Shown here: positions 26,366 to 35,535 of the stretch, piece after piece | How positions within the stretch are numbered: position 1 is the stretch's first letter | How the letters are laid out: each line of letters begins with the position of its first letter | Source of the DNA: Micromonosporaceae bacterium | GTDB lineage: Bacteria > Actinomycetota > Actinomycetes > Mycobacteriales > Micromonosporaceae | Direction of reading: 5' to 3' | Assembly (NCBI GenBank): GCA_020027875.1 | Contig: JAHRHA010000008.1 | Location: 1-64,000, forward strand | Length of the DNA stretch: 64,000 bases | Notes under the pieces: generated by a model | The model's database searches: none | Told to the model about the DNA's origin: nothing | Seen by the model: the letters and a program-made list of their open reading frames with translations, nothing else | Program-made: the position numbers and the translations under genes

Positions 26366-28243
26366 CTAGCCACGCTGTGCCGCGGTCCCGTACTCCAGGA
26401 CCGGCTCGACCCGACCCGCACCGTGGTCGAGCTGGTAGTCGAGGTTCATCGCGGCACTGATGAGTGCGAGGTGGCTGAAGGCCTGCGGGAAGTTTCCGAT
26501 CTGTTCTCCGGTCGGTGCGATCTCTTCGGAGTACAGCCCGAGGTGGTTGCTGTAGGTGAGCATCTTCTCGAAGGTGAGGCGGGCATCCTCCAGCCGGCCG
26601 GACCGGGCCAGCGCATCGACGTACCAGAACGTGCAGATCGTGAACGTGCCTTCCGAGCCCAGGAGCCCGTCCGGTGACGCGAGCGGGTCGTACCGGTACA
26701 CCAGACTGTCGGAGACGAGTTCGGAGTCCATGGCGCGCAGCGTGGACTGCCACATGGGATCGGTGGGAGCGATGAACCCGACCAGAGGCATGTAGAGCAG
26801 CGAAGCGTCCAGGACGTCGGTCGCGTAGTGCTGAACGAAGGCTTCGCGCTTGGGATGAAATCCACGTTCCATGATCTGTTGGTAGACATTGTCACGTATG
26901 CCAGTCCACCGGGCGAGGTCGGCGGGGCGGCCCCGGCTCTGCGCGAGGCGGATGGCGCGGTCGAACGCGACCCACGACATGAGTCGGCCGTACACGAAGT
27001 CCTGGCGGCCGCCGCGGGTCTCCCAGATGCCGTCGTCCGGCTCGTCCCAGTGATCGCACAACCACCTCATCAGGGCGGAGATGTTGGACCATGCGTCGTG
27101 CGACATGCCCAGTCCGTGGCTGTCGGCCAGATAGACCGAATCGAGGGCTTCACCGTAGATGTCGAGCTGTAGCTGCCCGGCCGCGCCGTTGCCGATGCGG
27201 ACCGGCCGGGACCCTCGGTATCCCTCGAAATGCTCGAGGGTGTACTCGTCCAGGTCGGGGGAGCCGTCGATGCGGTACATGATCTGGAGCGGAGTCGACT
27301 GCGCGGCGGCTTCGCCCACCCGGTCGTTGAGCCACTTCAGGAACGCCTGCGCTTCGTTCGTGTACCCCAGACCCAACAGCGCGTAGACGGAGAAGGAGGC
27401 GTCTCGGATCCAGGTGAACCGATAGTCCCAGTTCCGTTCGCCACCGATCTGTTCGGGGAGTCCTGCAGTCGGTGCGGCGACGAGCGCACCGGTGGGCGCG
27501 TACGTCATCAGCTTGAGGGTCATAGCCGAGCGTTCGACGATCTCCCGCCACCGACCCTGATAGTGGGAATGGCCAATCCATCGACGCCAGAAGTCCCGGG
27601 TCTGCTCGAATAGGTGGAGGATTTCATCCGGGGGGACCACCTTTGGCGATCCTTCGGCGGCCGTCTCCAGCACCATGCCACCGACGTCTCCCGAGCCAAG
27701 GGTCGCGAAGGCCACGAAGCCTTGTTCAGTGCGCTGCATATCCCCCTCCCGAACCAACCGCCGATCTCGCCGCGACGCGCTGATGTTCATCGACATAGTC
27801 GGGCTGCGGAAGGTGGCTCCGTCGCCGCTGACCTCGACATCGGCGCGGTCGCGGCCGTAGTTGAACCTCGGTTCACACTCGAGCCGGAACCGCAACTTAC
27901 CTCGGACGACTCGGACCATCCGCACCAGCCGATGCCGGTGCGTGGCTTGACCGCCCGCGACCGGCATGAAGTCAACGACTTCGCCTACGCCGTCCGGACT
28001 CATAAAGCGGGTGATGAGGATCGGTGTCCCGGGCAGATAGAGCTGCTTGCTCACGTAGTCGACGCCGTCGGGGGTGATCCGGAAATGCCCACCCTTCTGG
28101 TGGTCGAGCAGCGCCGCGAAAATGCTGGGCGAGTCGAACCGCGGTGCGCAGAACCAGTCGATGGTGCCATCGGTGGCGATCAGCGCGGCGGTCTGCAGAT
28201 CACCGATCAGACCATGGTCCGCGACCGCGGGATACGCGTTCAT
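26366..28243 (-). CDS. glycoside hydrolase family 15 protein, second copy
   Basis: A 625-residue GH15 enzyme with the same domain order as the one at 12006-13898. The N-terminus is YPAVADHGLIGDLQTAALIA, the core block is GERNWDYRFTWIRDASFSVY, and the tail is GEQIGNFPQAFSHLALISAA. The two are clearly divergent paralogues, not a recent duplication. ATG 28243 follows GGAGG with a 6-base spacer, preferred over an ATG 6 codons upstream. The downstream MFS gene starts after 6 bases. Substrate unassigned (trehalose or alpha-glucan). Confidence 0.92.
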   Translation of the reverse strand: MNAYPAVADHGLIGDLQTAALIATDGTIDWFCAPRFDSPSIFAALLDHQKGGHFRITPDGVDYVSKQLYLPGTPILITRFMSPDGVGEVVDFMPVAGGQATHRHRLVRMVRVVRGKLRFRLECEPRFNYGRDRADVEVSGDGATFRSPTMSMNISASRRDRRLVREGDMQRTEQGFVAFATLGSGDVGGMVLETAAEGSPKVVPPDEILHLFEQTRDFWRRWIGHSHYQGRWREIVERSAMTLKLMTYAPTGALVAAPTAGLPEQIGGERNWDYRFTWIRDASFSVYALLGLGYTNEAQAFLKWLNDRVGEAAAQSTPLQIMYRIDGSPDLDEYTLEHFEGYRGSRPVRIGNGAAGQLQLDIYGEALDSVYLADSHGLGMSHDAWSNISALMRWLCDHWDEPDDGIWETRGGRQDFVYGRLMSWVAFDRAIRLAQSRGRPADLARWTGIRDNVYQQIMERGFHPKREAFVQHYATDVLDASLLYMPLVGFIAPTDPMWQSTLRAMDSELVSDSLVYRYDPLASPDGLLGSEGTFTICTFWYVDALARSGRLEDARLTFEKMLTYSNHLGLYSEEIAPTGEQIGNFPQAFSHLALISAAMNLDYQLDHGAGRVEPVLEYGTAAQRG

Positions 28244-28475
28244 TCCATTCCTCCGGCACACCGTCGAGACTTTTCTATGCTGCTAAGCATTACCCGGATG
28301 CAACACACCCAGTTCCGGAATCCCGAATGTGGCAGCTCGACGAGTCAACTGAGCCGGATGAGGCCAACCGTTCGTAGTGATGCAGAAGTGGTCACAGCGA
28401 CCGCGGTTGCGATTCCCGACAAGCAGGTGGTGCGGCGCCGGTATCAGCCACGAACGAACTCGCCTAAGTCATGTG
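28244..28475. other. upstream region of the second GH15 operon
   Basis: A locally AT-rich segment holds the short palindrome ATGCT/AGCAT (28277-28290, ATGCTGCTAAGCAT), a possible operator or promoter area for the GH15-MFS operon. The rest, up to the HNH remnant, shows nothing I can name. Confidence 0.3.
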
Positions 28476-29275
28476 TCATCCCCTTCTCTTCCCGGGTTGG
28501 CTGGGTCCGAGTTCGTAGGGTTCGCCGGTGGGGCGGTAAACGCGGACCTCGCCGGTGTTGTGGTCGAGTTCGATCCGCCAGGCTCCTTCGTGGACCCTGC
28601 TGTGGTGCCATCGGCACAGCAGTAGAAGTTCATCGACGTCTGTGCGGCCGCCAAGGTACCAGGCGATCATGTTGTGTGCGTCGGTCAGGCGGCGGGTACG
28701 TCGCGGCCGGGCCAGCGGCAGCCTCGGTCGCGGGCGTGCAGGGCCTTGCGGATCCAGTGCGGCACGATGCGGTGGGTGCGGCGGACCTCCAGCGGCAGCC
28801 CGGTGGCGGGGTCCAAAAATCGCGCGCCATACCTCGCAGTCACAGGCGATGCGCTGCGCGAACTCGGGCGGTATGTCGCCGACCCAGCCCAGCCAGGGTG
28901 GTTCCGGCAGCGGGGGAACCCCGGCGGCGGCCAGCGCGTCGGTGGCGGTGGCGCAGGCGGTGGCGGTGGCGCAGCATCCGCTGTCCGTCGAGTCGTCGGA
29001 TTCGGTGTTCGGCGCCGCCGAAGGGCGCTGTGCAGGGCGGCGCCGGCCTCCGGGTCGAGCCGGCCGCGCAGGTAGGTCATGGCGCCCTGCCGGGACAGGC
29101 TGAGCTCCCGGCGAGCGAAGTCTTCGTCCGGGTCGGGTGCCTTGCCGTCCGGGTCGAGGTGGGCGGCGATCCGCTCGCACGCCTTGGCCACCTGGGCCGG
29201 GTTGGCCGCCGCGGCCAGGTCGGCCAGGATCTCATCGAAGTCCCTGACCGCACCTCGTCCCGGAGGGGTGGCCAC
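28476..29275 (-). pseudogene. DUF222/HNH endonuclease, truncated and frameshifted
   Basis: The sequence matches DUF222-HNH proteins but changes frame at least three times. The first frame (from 29275) has FDEILADLAAAANPAQVAKA and LRGRLDPEAGAALHSALR. A second frame has LAAAGVPPLPEPPWLGWVGD and ACDCEVWRAIF. The first frame returns for LDPATGLPLEV and HWIRKALHARDRGCRWPG. The second ends with MIAWYLGGRTDVDELLLLC, the RWHHSRVHEG nuclease motif and the stop. The N-terminal half of the usual 400-500 residues is missing. Intact members are common multi-copy actinobacterial genes; this copy is dead. Confidence 0.85.
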
Positions 29276-29286
29276 GCGAGGACGCT

Positions 29287-29568
29287 CCCTTCACGTTTGC
29301 CACCGATAGCATCGAGAGCGCGATCGACCAGGCCAAGGCCCTCGCAGGCGACACGGTGGTCGGCGCCAACGGCGGCACCATCGCCCGGCAGTGCCTCAAT
29401 GCGGGGCTGCTCGACGAGATCTACGTCGATCTCGTCCCGGTCCTGCTCGGCGCCGGTACTCCCTTCTTCGACCGGCTTAAGGAAGCTCCAGTGGAGCTTG
29501 ATGGACCGATCTCGGTCGTCGAGGGCACCGACGTCACCCACCTGCGCTACCGCGTCCGCCACCCATGA
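29287..29568 (+). pseudogene. dihydrofolate-reductase-like (RibD C-terminal type) gene, 5'-truncated
   Basis: The frame reads FTFATDSIESAIDQAKALAG then TVVGANGGTIARQCLNAGLL, DEIYVDLVPVLLGAGTPFF and the terminal HLRYRVRHP before the stop at 29568. This is the C-terminal half (about 93 residues) of an actinobacterial dihydrofolate reductase family protein, normally about 190 residues. The start and the first NADPH-binding strands are absent. Upstream lies the equally truncated HNH gene on the other strand. A strong terminator still follows, so the 3' end is native. Confidence 0.85.
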
Positions 29569-29577
29569 CGGCCGTTA

Positions 29578-29609
29578 GGAGACCGCAGCGGTGAGCCGCT
29601 GCGGTCTCC
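29578..29609 (+). terminator. strong intrinsic-type hairpin
   Basis: GGAGACCGCAGCGG (29578-29591) pairs perfectly over 14 bp with CCGCTGCGGTCTCC (29596-29609) across a TGAG loop, 9 bases after the dihydrofolate-reductase-like stop. It could also end transcription of the convergent DGPF gene. Confidence 0.85.
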
Positions 29610-29652
29610 GTGATCTCGAGCCTCGGATCCCTGCGTTTGCGTTACGGGTCCG

Positions 29653-29982
29653 CTACATGGGCATCGGCGCCAGTTCGAAGATCTCGACGCTGAACCGGCC
29701 CTTCCCCTCGGACAGGAACGGGTGGCCCTTGAGCAGTGTCCGGGCGTCGTCAAGGCTGTCGGCCTCGACGATCGAGTAGCCATTCTGGTCGCTCGGCGCC
29801 GGACTCGATCCGTCGTCCGCGACCGCTGAGCGCGTTGCGAACGGCGCCCCGCCGTCTGCCAGGGCAGATCCGACCCGGCTCATCCACTCACCCCATAGCC
29901 GCGTCTGCTCCGCGGATTGCTCGGGCGTGAAGTCCTCCATCGGCGTGGCCGGACCTCGGTACAAGTATAGGTACTTGCTCAT
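29653..29982 (-). CDS. YciI-like (DGPF-related) protein, second copy
   Basis: A 109-residue YCII-related protein: MSKYLYLYRGPATPMEDFTP at the start, QNGYSIVEADSLDDARTLLK, and a hydrophobic end. It is shorter than the DGPF protein at 8920 and lacks the DGP(Y/F) motif. No sigma factor gene stands beside it, unlike the first copy. ATG 29982 follows AAGGGAG at good distance. It appears intact although it lies among gene remnants. Confidence 0.82.
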   Translation of the reverse strand: MSKYLYLYRGPATPMEDFTPEQSAEQTRLWGEWMSRVGSALADGGAPFATRSAVADDGSSPAPSDQNGYSIVEADSLDDARTLLKGHPFLSEGKGRFSVEIFELAPMPM

Positions 29983-30244
29983 TGCGACTCCCTTCACGAC
30001 ACGATCCCCCGGGTGCGCCGAACGCGCTCCCTACCAAGAAGTCGAACGGCCGTCCCCGCAATCGACAGCAAGCGTGAAGGGTCCTGAAGGTTTGACGCGG
30101 AGCCTGTGCCGCCATCTGCCGAGCGCAGGAGCTCCCACTCCCGGTGATGCTGACCTGTCAATGATCACCGGGTTGTGCTGTACGCCGGCGAGCACTATTT
30201 TCCGGTGATCACCGGCCGCCTACCGTCGGCATCGAGTTACCGCA

Positions 30245-30655
30245 CTACGCTGCGCCGGCCCGCTTCCTCGCGCCCAGGTAGTGCTGCCGCTGCTTCGGGT
30301 CGAGGTGCTCGATCGCGTAGCGCAGCATGACGCGAGGCGCGGTGGCGGCATGCTTATCCAGGAAGGTCAGCAGCCGCTTGCGATCCGTCTTGCCGGCTTC
30401 ACGCAGCATCCCCCCGACCACCTTCTGGACCAAGTCGTGGTCGTCGTGGACCAGGATCTCGGCGAGATCGAAGGCGTCATCAAGGTCGCCTTTGCGTACG
30501 AAGTACAAGGTCGCGAACATGGCCAGACGGCGCTCCCACCAGTCCTTGGAGCGAGCGAGCGTATAGAGCACGTCGCGTGGCTTGTCGTTGAGGTAGCCGC
30601 CGACCACGTGGTGACCGCTGAGGTCGACCAGATCCCAGCCCCCGGCGGTGCGAAC
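30245..30655 (-). pseudogene. AlkD-type DNA alkylation repair gene, 5'-truncated
   Basis: About 136 codons match the C-terminal HEAT-like part of AlkD DNA glycosylases, which excise N3- and N7-alkylated purines. Seen are [38 protein letters not shown], and VQKVVGGMLREAGKTDR. The family is about 230 residues, so the first 90 or so, with the start, are gone. Upstream the sequence turns into the opposite-strand pullulanase gene. The remaining frame is undamaged, which suggests a recent truncation. Confidence 0.85.
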
Positions 30656-33352
30656 ATTCCCATCACGGCCGCGGCCGCGCCCATCACGTACGATCACGCC
30701 ACGCATCGGATCACCGACAACACGCCGAAGGCCCTCGGCAGCGAGCGGGCCGCGCATTGGCTGCGGCGCGACCTTGTCGCATGGAATCCGCCGAGAGATC
30801 CGGCTACGCTGAGTTACCGCCTCTACTGGGCGCCGGACGGCGGGATGACGGTGCAGGATGACGTCGTCGTCGGCGGGGCGTGGTTCCCGATGCAGTGGCG
30901 CGCCTCGGGCCTGCCGGCCGACGTACGCCTGGACCACCCGCACCTGTCGTCGTACGCCGCGCTCGCGCTGCCGGCCGCCGCCCAGCGCGAGGCCCGCGAA
31001 CTGCTCACCGGGCAGGTCGCGGTCGCCGCGTTCGACGCAGCCGGGGCGCTCGTCGACGCCACGGGCGTCCAGATACCCGGCGTCCTCGACGACCTCTATG
31101 GCAGCGCGGCCAACCGAACGCTCGGAGTCAGCTGGCAGCGCGGCAAGCCGCGCATCGCGGTGTGGGCGCCTACGGCCAAGGACGTACGGCTGCTGGTGCA
31201 GCCGGCCGGCACGAGCCAGGAGCAGCGGCTGGACATGGCCCGTGACCGGGACGGCGTCTGGCACGTCGACGGCGGCCGACACTGGCGGGGCGCCACCTAC
31301 CGGTTCGAGGTCACGGTCTACGCCCCGTCGACGCTGCGCGTGGAGACCAACCTGGTCACCGACCCGTACTCCGTCGCCCTCACCACAGACTCCGCGCGGT
31401 CCGTCGTCGCCGATCTCGACGATCCCGCGCTGAAGCCCGCCGACTGGGACCGCTTGGCCAAGCCGACGCCGCGCCGGCCGCAGGACATCCATGTGTACGA
31501 GCTGCACGTGCGCGACTTCTCCATCGGTGACCAGACCGTGCCAGCGGCGCATCGGGGCACGTTCCTCGCGTTCACCAACGCGGCGAGCGACGGTATGGCG
31601 CACCTTCGCGCGCTGGCGCAGGCCGGCGTCTCACACCTGCACCTGCTGCCGGCGTTCGACTTCGCGACGGTCCCCGAACGGCGCGCCGACCAGCAGAGCC
31701 CGGCCTGCGACCTGCGCGCGTTCCCGCCCGACTCCGAGCAACAGCAGGAGTGCATCGCACCGGTCAGGCCGACGGATGGCTTCAACTGGGGGTACGACCC
31801 CTGGCACTACACGACGCCGGAGGGCTCGTACGCCGTGGACCCGGACGGCGCCGGCCGGACCAGGGAGTTCCGGTCGATGGTGGCCGGCATCAACGGCTCC
31901 GGTCTGCATGTCGTGATGGATGTCGTCTACAACCACACGACCGCGTCCGGGCAGAACGCGAAGTCGGTTCTCGACCGGATCGTGCCCGGCTACTACCACC
32001 GCCTGACCCTCACCGGGCAGCAGGAGACGTCCACGTGCTGCGCGAACACGGCCTCCGAGCACCGCATGATGGAGAAGCTGATGATCGACTCGCTGGTCAC
32101 GTGGGCGCGAGCGTACAAAGTGGACGGCTTCCGCTTCGATCTGATGGGCCACCACTCGAAGGCGAACATGCTCAACGTACGCCAGGCCCTGGAGCAGCTC
32201 ACGCTCTCCCGTGATGGCGTCGACGGCAAGCGCATCTACCTGTACGGCGAGGGCTGGAACTTCGGCGAGGTCGCCAACGACGCCCGGTTCGTACAAGCGA
32301 CCCAGGCGAACATGGCGGGTACCGGCATCGGCACGTTCACCGACCGGCTTCGGGACGCGGTCCGCGGCGGTGGGCCGTTCGACGCCAACCCGCGCGTCCA
32401 GGGCTTCGGCTCCGGCCTGTACACCGATCCCAACGGTGACGCGGTCAACGGCACGCCAGAGCAGCAGCGGGCAAGGCTGCTGCTCTACCAGGATCAGATC
32501 AAGGTGGGTCTGGCCGGCAACCTCAGGGACTTCACGTTCGTCGACCGCACCGGCGCCACCGTGCGCGGCGACGAGGTCGACTACAACGGCCAGCCCGCCG
32601 GCTACGCTGCCGAACCCGCCGACACCGTCACGTACATCGACGCGCACGACAACGAGACGCTCTTCGACAACCTGCAGTACAAGCTTCCGCAAGGCACCTC
32701 GATGGCCGAACGCGTACGGATGAACACGCTGGCCCTGGCCACCACCACGTTCGCGCAGGGCGTCGGGTTCTGGCACGCGGGCACCGACCTGCTGCGGTCC
32801 AAGTCGCTCGACCGCAACTCGTTCGACTCCGGCGACTGGTTCAATCGCGTCGACTGGTCCAAACAGGATTCGACGTGGGGCTCCGGCCTGCCGCCCCGCA
32901 CCGACAACGAAAGCAAGTGGCCGTACGCGCGGCCGCTGCTGGCCGACCCGGCGCTGGAACCGACGCCGGCCGACATCGCCGCCGCGGCGGAACGGGCGGC
33001 CGAGCTGTTGCGGATCCAGGCGTCCTCACCGCTCTTCCGCCTCCGGACCGCGGCCGACATCCACCGCCGCGTCGCCTTCCCGATCGGTGGCCCCGACCAG
33101 ACGCCGGGCGTCATCGTCATGACACTCGACGACAGCACGGGCCGCGACCTCGACCCGCGCTGGGAACGGATCGTGGTCATCTTCAACGCGTCACCGGACC
33201 CGACCACCCAGACGGTGCCGGGTCAGGCCGGCCGTGCGTTCTCGCTGCATCCGGTGCAAGCCAATGGCGGCGATCCCGTCGTACGCGAGGCGCACAGTGT
33301 GGATGGGACGTTCACTGTGCCAGCGCGCACCGTGCCGGTGTTCGTGTCGTGA
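30608..33352 (+). CDS. pullulanase-type alpha-1,6-glucosidase, probably 5'-truncated
   Basis: About 895 residues of a GH13 type I pullulanase, which debranches alpha-1,6 links in pullulan or glycogen. The diagnostic [18 protein letters not shown] is present. The four GH13 regions are intact: [17 protein letters not shown] (nucleophile Asp), [10 protein letters not shown] (acid Glu) and [11 protein letters not shown]. Clear homology begins near 30690 ([15 protein letters not shown]). The usual signal peptide and N-terminal carbohydrate-binding or extra domains are missing. The nearest in-frame starts (GTG 30608, 30611) lie antisense inside the AlkD remnant. The catalytic core looks sound, but export and expression are doubtful. 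Confidence 0.8.
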   Translation: MVTAEVDQIPAPGGANIPITAAAAPITYDHATHRITDNTPKALGSERAAHWLRRDLVAWNPPRDPATLSYRLYWAPDGGMTVQDDVVVGGAWFPMQWRASGLPADVRLDHPHLSSYAALALPAAAQREARELLTGQVAVAAFDAAGALVDATGVQIPGVLDDLYGSAANRTLGVSWQRGKPRIAVWAPTAKDVRLLVQPAGTSQEQRLDMARDRDGVWHVDGGRHWRGATYRFEVTVYAPSTLRVETNLVTDPYSVALTTDSARSVVADLDDPALKPADWDRLAKPTPRRPQDIHVYELHVRDFSIGDQTVPAAHRGTFLAFTNAASDGMAHLRALAQAGVSHLHLLPAFDFATVPERRADQQSPACDLRAFPPDSEQQQECIAPVRPTDGFNWGYDPWHYTTPEGSYAVDPDGAGRTREFRSMVAGINGSGLHVVMDVVYNHTTASGQNAKSVLDRIVPGYYHRLTLTGQQETSTCCANTASEHRMMEKLMIDSLVTWARAYKVDGFRFDLMGHHSKANMLNVRQALEQLTLSRDGVDGKRIYLYGEGWNFGEVANDARFVQATQANMAGTGIGTFTDRLRDAVRGGGPFDANPRVQGFGSGLYTDPNGDAVNGTPEQQRARLLLYQDQIKVGLAGNLRDFTFVDRTGATVRGDEVDYNGQPAGYAAEPADTVTYIDAHDNETLFDNLQYKLPQGTSMAERVRMNTLALATTTFAQGVGFWHAGTDLLRSKSLDRNSFDSGDWFNRVDWSKQDSTWGSGLPPRTDNESKWPYARPLLADPALEPTPADIAAAAERAAELLRIQASSPLFRLRTAADIHRRVAFPIGGPDQTPGVIVMTLDDSTGRDLDPRWERIVVIFNASPDPTTQTVPGQAGRAFSLHPVQANGGDPVVREAHSVDGTFTVPARTVPVFVS

Positions 33353-33538
33353 TCTGGCCGACCGATACCGCCGCGCTCGCCGTTCCCGTGTGACATTGCG
33401 TGCGGTCGATATCCTCCGGCGGACGCCTGAGCGCGAGGGCGACGCGCATGCGACCGGAGAGCCTGCCGCCGCTCGCGCGACGAGCCCTGGGCCGCAACGC
33501 ACCGGACAGCCGTGCCGCCGCTGCCCAGCACGCGTCGC
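33353..33538. other. intergenic stretch after the pullulanase gene
   Basis: No gene, hairpin or repeat that I can support between the pullulanase stop and the QueA remnant. Confidence 0.4.
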
Positions 33539-33895
33539 TCAGGGGAGCAGCAGGTTGAGGTCGCCGAACTCGTGCCACAGGTAGCCGCCGGCGATCGCCT
33601 CGGCGTAGCAGCGGCGGAGCACGTCCGGCGGCGCGAACGCGGCGAGCACGTCCAGGTGCGACGCGCGCGGCTCGTGCAGCCCGGTCAGCAGGCCGTCGAC
33701 GACGCGCACGCCCCGCTCGCCGGTGATGATGACGTCGGTCCAGCCGGCCGTGCCGCCGATCCGGCCGCGGTCGTCGACCGCGCTCTCCAGCGTCCGCACC
33801 CCGGTCGTGCCACCGCGATGACGCGGCCGCAGTCCGCCCGGGCGTGCGCGACGACCCGCGCGGTGGTCGCGGGCACCGAGAAGCGTTCCGGGCAC
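33539..33895 (-). pseudogene. queA: QueA (tRNA queuosine synthesis) C-terminal remnant, frameshifted
   Basis: Matches the last third of S-adenosylmethionine:tRNA ribosyltransferase-isomerase. One frame gives PERFSVPATTARVVAHARAD then GRVIAV. After the loss of a base near 33816 the next frame continues TTGVRTLESAVDDRGRIGG, GERGVRVVDGLLTGLHEPRA and GGYLWHEFGDLNLLLP to the stop. The full enzyme has about 340-390 residues; the N-terminal two thirds are absent. Queuosine genes are scattered in actinomycetes, so a functional copy elsewhere cannot be assumed. Confidence 0.85.
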
Positions 33896-33920
33896 GGGGG
33901 CCTGTACCGGCCGCCCCACG

Positions 33921-34306
33921 GTGCGGCCGGTGCCATCCACGCCGGCCGGTACCCGGCTGATCTACGTGACCACGAAGGACGGGTTGTCCGTGCTCGACGA
34001 ACGCGGTCGCGTGGTCGTTCCACCCACGGTGGTCGCGGCGGCCACGCCCGATTGGAGCCGTGTGGTGACCGCCGAGCCGGCCGGCGGAGGAACCCGCGTG
34101 GTGATTCGCGACCTCGCCTCGCGGCAGACGTTGTCAGCCAACACCCTGCGCGATCGGCTGGAGCCCCGGATGGCCTCCGCGGACGGGCGCCGGGTCGCGT
34201 CCGTGACGCCTCTTGACGTAACGCTGGACCTTCTCGAGCTCGACCGGCGAGGACAGAGCTTCCAACCGTTTCACGAATTGCTCGGCGCCGACATCCACCC
34301 AGGCAC
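33921..34306 (+). pseudogene. fragment of a beta-propeller (TolB/WD40-like) protein
   Basis: The frame reads TRLIYVTTKDGLSVLDERGR then VVVPPTVVAAATPDWSRVVT, RVVIRDLASRQTLSAN and MASADGRRVASVTPLD. That is the blade repeat of TolB/WD40-like proteins common in actinomycetes as membrane-anchored beta-propellers. There is no signal or membrane segment at the front, and the last blades are missing. It starts where the opposite-strand QueA fragment ends. I read it as the middle piece of a disrupted gene. Confidence 0.6.
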
Positions 34307-34335
34307 GTTAACATCCGGGGGCGGGCCGGACCAGC

Positions 34336-35535
34336 CTACGCAGTCCACTGTGGCCTGTCCCAGTCGATGTGGTAGTCATAGGCTTGCTTGAGTGCCTTGC
34401 TGTCGGCGGTCATGCTCAGGATCATCGGCAGCATAGCGTCGCGGACCACCCTGCCGACGGGGCCGGCGGCCTTGCTGTTGTTAATGCGGGCGGCCCATTT
34501 GATGATGCGCTCGACCCGGGGCCGGCGCGCGGCCTCGAACCGGGCGAACGCCGCCTGTGGGCTGGGCAGGTCGCGCAAGCACATGCCGAGCACGACGGCG
34601 TCCTCGATGGACAGCGAGGCGCCCTGTCCGGAGGTGGGCGAGGGTACATGCGCGGCGTCCCCGATGACGACCATCCGCCCGTTGTGCCAGACGGGCAGGT
34701 GCGGGATTGTGTGGATGGGGCTCATCGGCATCGTCTCCGGCGTGGCCTGGATGAGCGGGACGGCGGGCCCGGCGTCCTCGGCATAGAGCTGGAGCAGCCG
34801 GCGCCGCCATTCGTCGGCGCTGATGGCCTCGACCTCGCCGCGGGCGGGCTCGTCACGGCGGGGCACATTGGCGAACCACCACACCTCCCCGTCCGGGGCC
34901 ATGGCGTAGCCGAAGAACGCGCGCCGGCCGAAGATCATCTCGTAGCTGCCAGGGTCGGTGTCCACCCGCACGCCGCGCGCGTAGCCACCGGTGGTGAGCA
35001 GTCTGGCGTAGGTCGGGGCGGGCGCGGCGGAGTCGATGATCCGCCGGACGGTGGAGCGGGCGCCATCGCAGCCGATCAGCACGTCGCCGACAGCCTCGCT
35101 GCCGTCGGCGAACACCGCGCGCACCCCGTCGCCGGTCTCCTCGGCTTCGACCAGGCGTTTGCCGTGCTCGACGCGCACCCCCCGGCTGCTTGCCTCCTCG
35201 TGTAGCACCCGGTATAGGTCGGCGCGCTTGATGGTGTGGCTGGTCGTGCCGTCGGGCAGCGACTGGCCGGTGCGGCTCTCGCCGAGGCGCTTGCCCGTGC
35301 CACTGCGTAGCGTGATCCCCGGAGTGGGGAACCCCGCAGCCACGGCGGGCTTGTCCGCGTCAAGGACGCGTAACGCGTCGATCCCGTTGGAGGCCAGGGT
35401 GAGGAACACGCCGACCCCGTCGGCGCCGGTGGGGTGGGCCTCGTAGATCACCGGGTCGATACCGGCCTTCTGCAAGGCCATGGCCGCGGCTGGGCCGGCG
35501 ATGCCGCCGCCGATGATCAATGCGGTGCGGGTCAT
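34336..35535 (-). CDS. FAD-dependent aromatic monooxygenase
   Basis: A 399-residue class A flavoprotein monooxygenase. The FAD dinucleotide fold is at the start (ALIIGGGIAGPAAAMALQKAG). The family's DG fingerprint appears as DVLIGCDGARSTVR and the second FAD motif is MVVIGDAAHVPSPTSGQGAS. ATG 35535 overlaps the PadR stop (ATGA), so the two genes form an operon. Hydroxylation of an aromatic or antibiotic compound that the PadR regulator senses is plausible; TetX-like inactivating enzymes share this fold. Confidence 0.9.
   Translation of the reverse strand: MTRTALIIGGGIAGPAAAMALQKAGIDPVIYEAHPTGADGVGVFLTLASNGIDALRVLDADKPAVAAGFPTPGITLRSGTGKRLGESRTGQSLPDGTTSHTIKRADLYRVLHEEASSRGVRVEHGKRLVEAEETGDGVRAVFADGSEAVGDVLIGCDGARSTVRRIIDSAAPAPTYARLLTTGGYARGVRVDTDPGSYEMIFGRRAFFGYAMAPDGEVWWFANVPRRDEPARGEVEAISADEWRRRLLQLYAEDAGPAVPLIQATPETMPMSPIHTIPHLPVWHNGRMVVIGDAAHVPSPTSGQGASLSIEDAVVLGMCLRDLPSPQAAFARFEAARRPRVERIIKWAARINNSKAAGPVGRVVRDAMLPMILSMTADSKALKQAYDYHIDWDRPQWTA

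Noticed and set aside
28476-29275. Treating the HNH sequence as a functional nuclease
   Set aside because: At least three frame changes and a missing N-terminal half are visible.
14019-29568. Recent duplication of the dihydrofolate-reductase-like gene between 14.0 and 29.5 kb
   Set aside because: Only a 19-base stretch is identical and the protein tails differ at several residues, so they are separate family members.
30281-30607. The pullulanase frame stays open upstream to 30281 and would add about 109 residues
   Set aside because: Those codons are antisense to a clear AlkD gene fragment and show no signal peptide or pullulanase domain.
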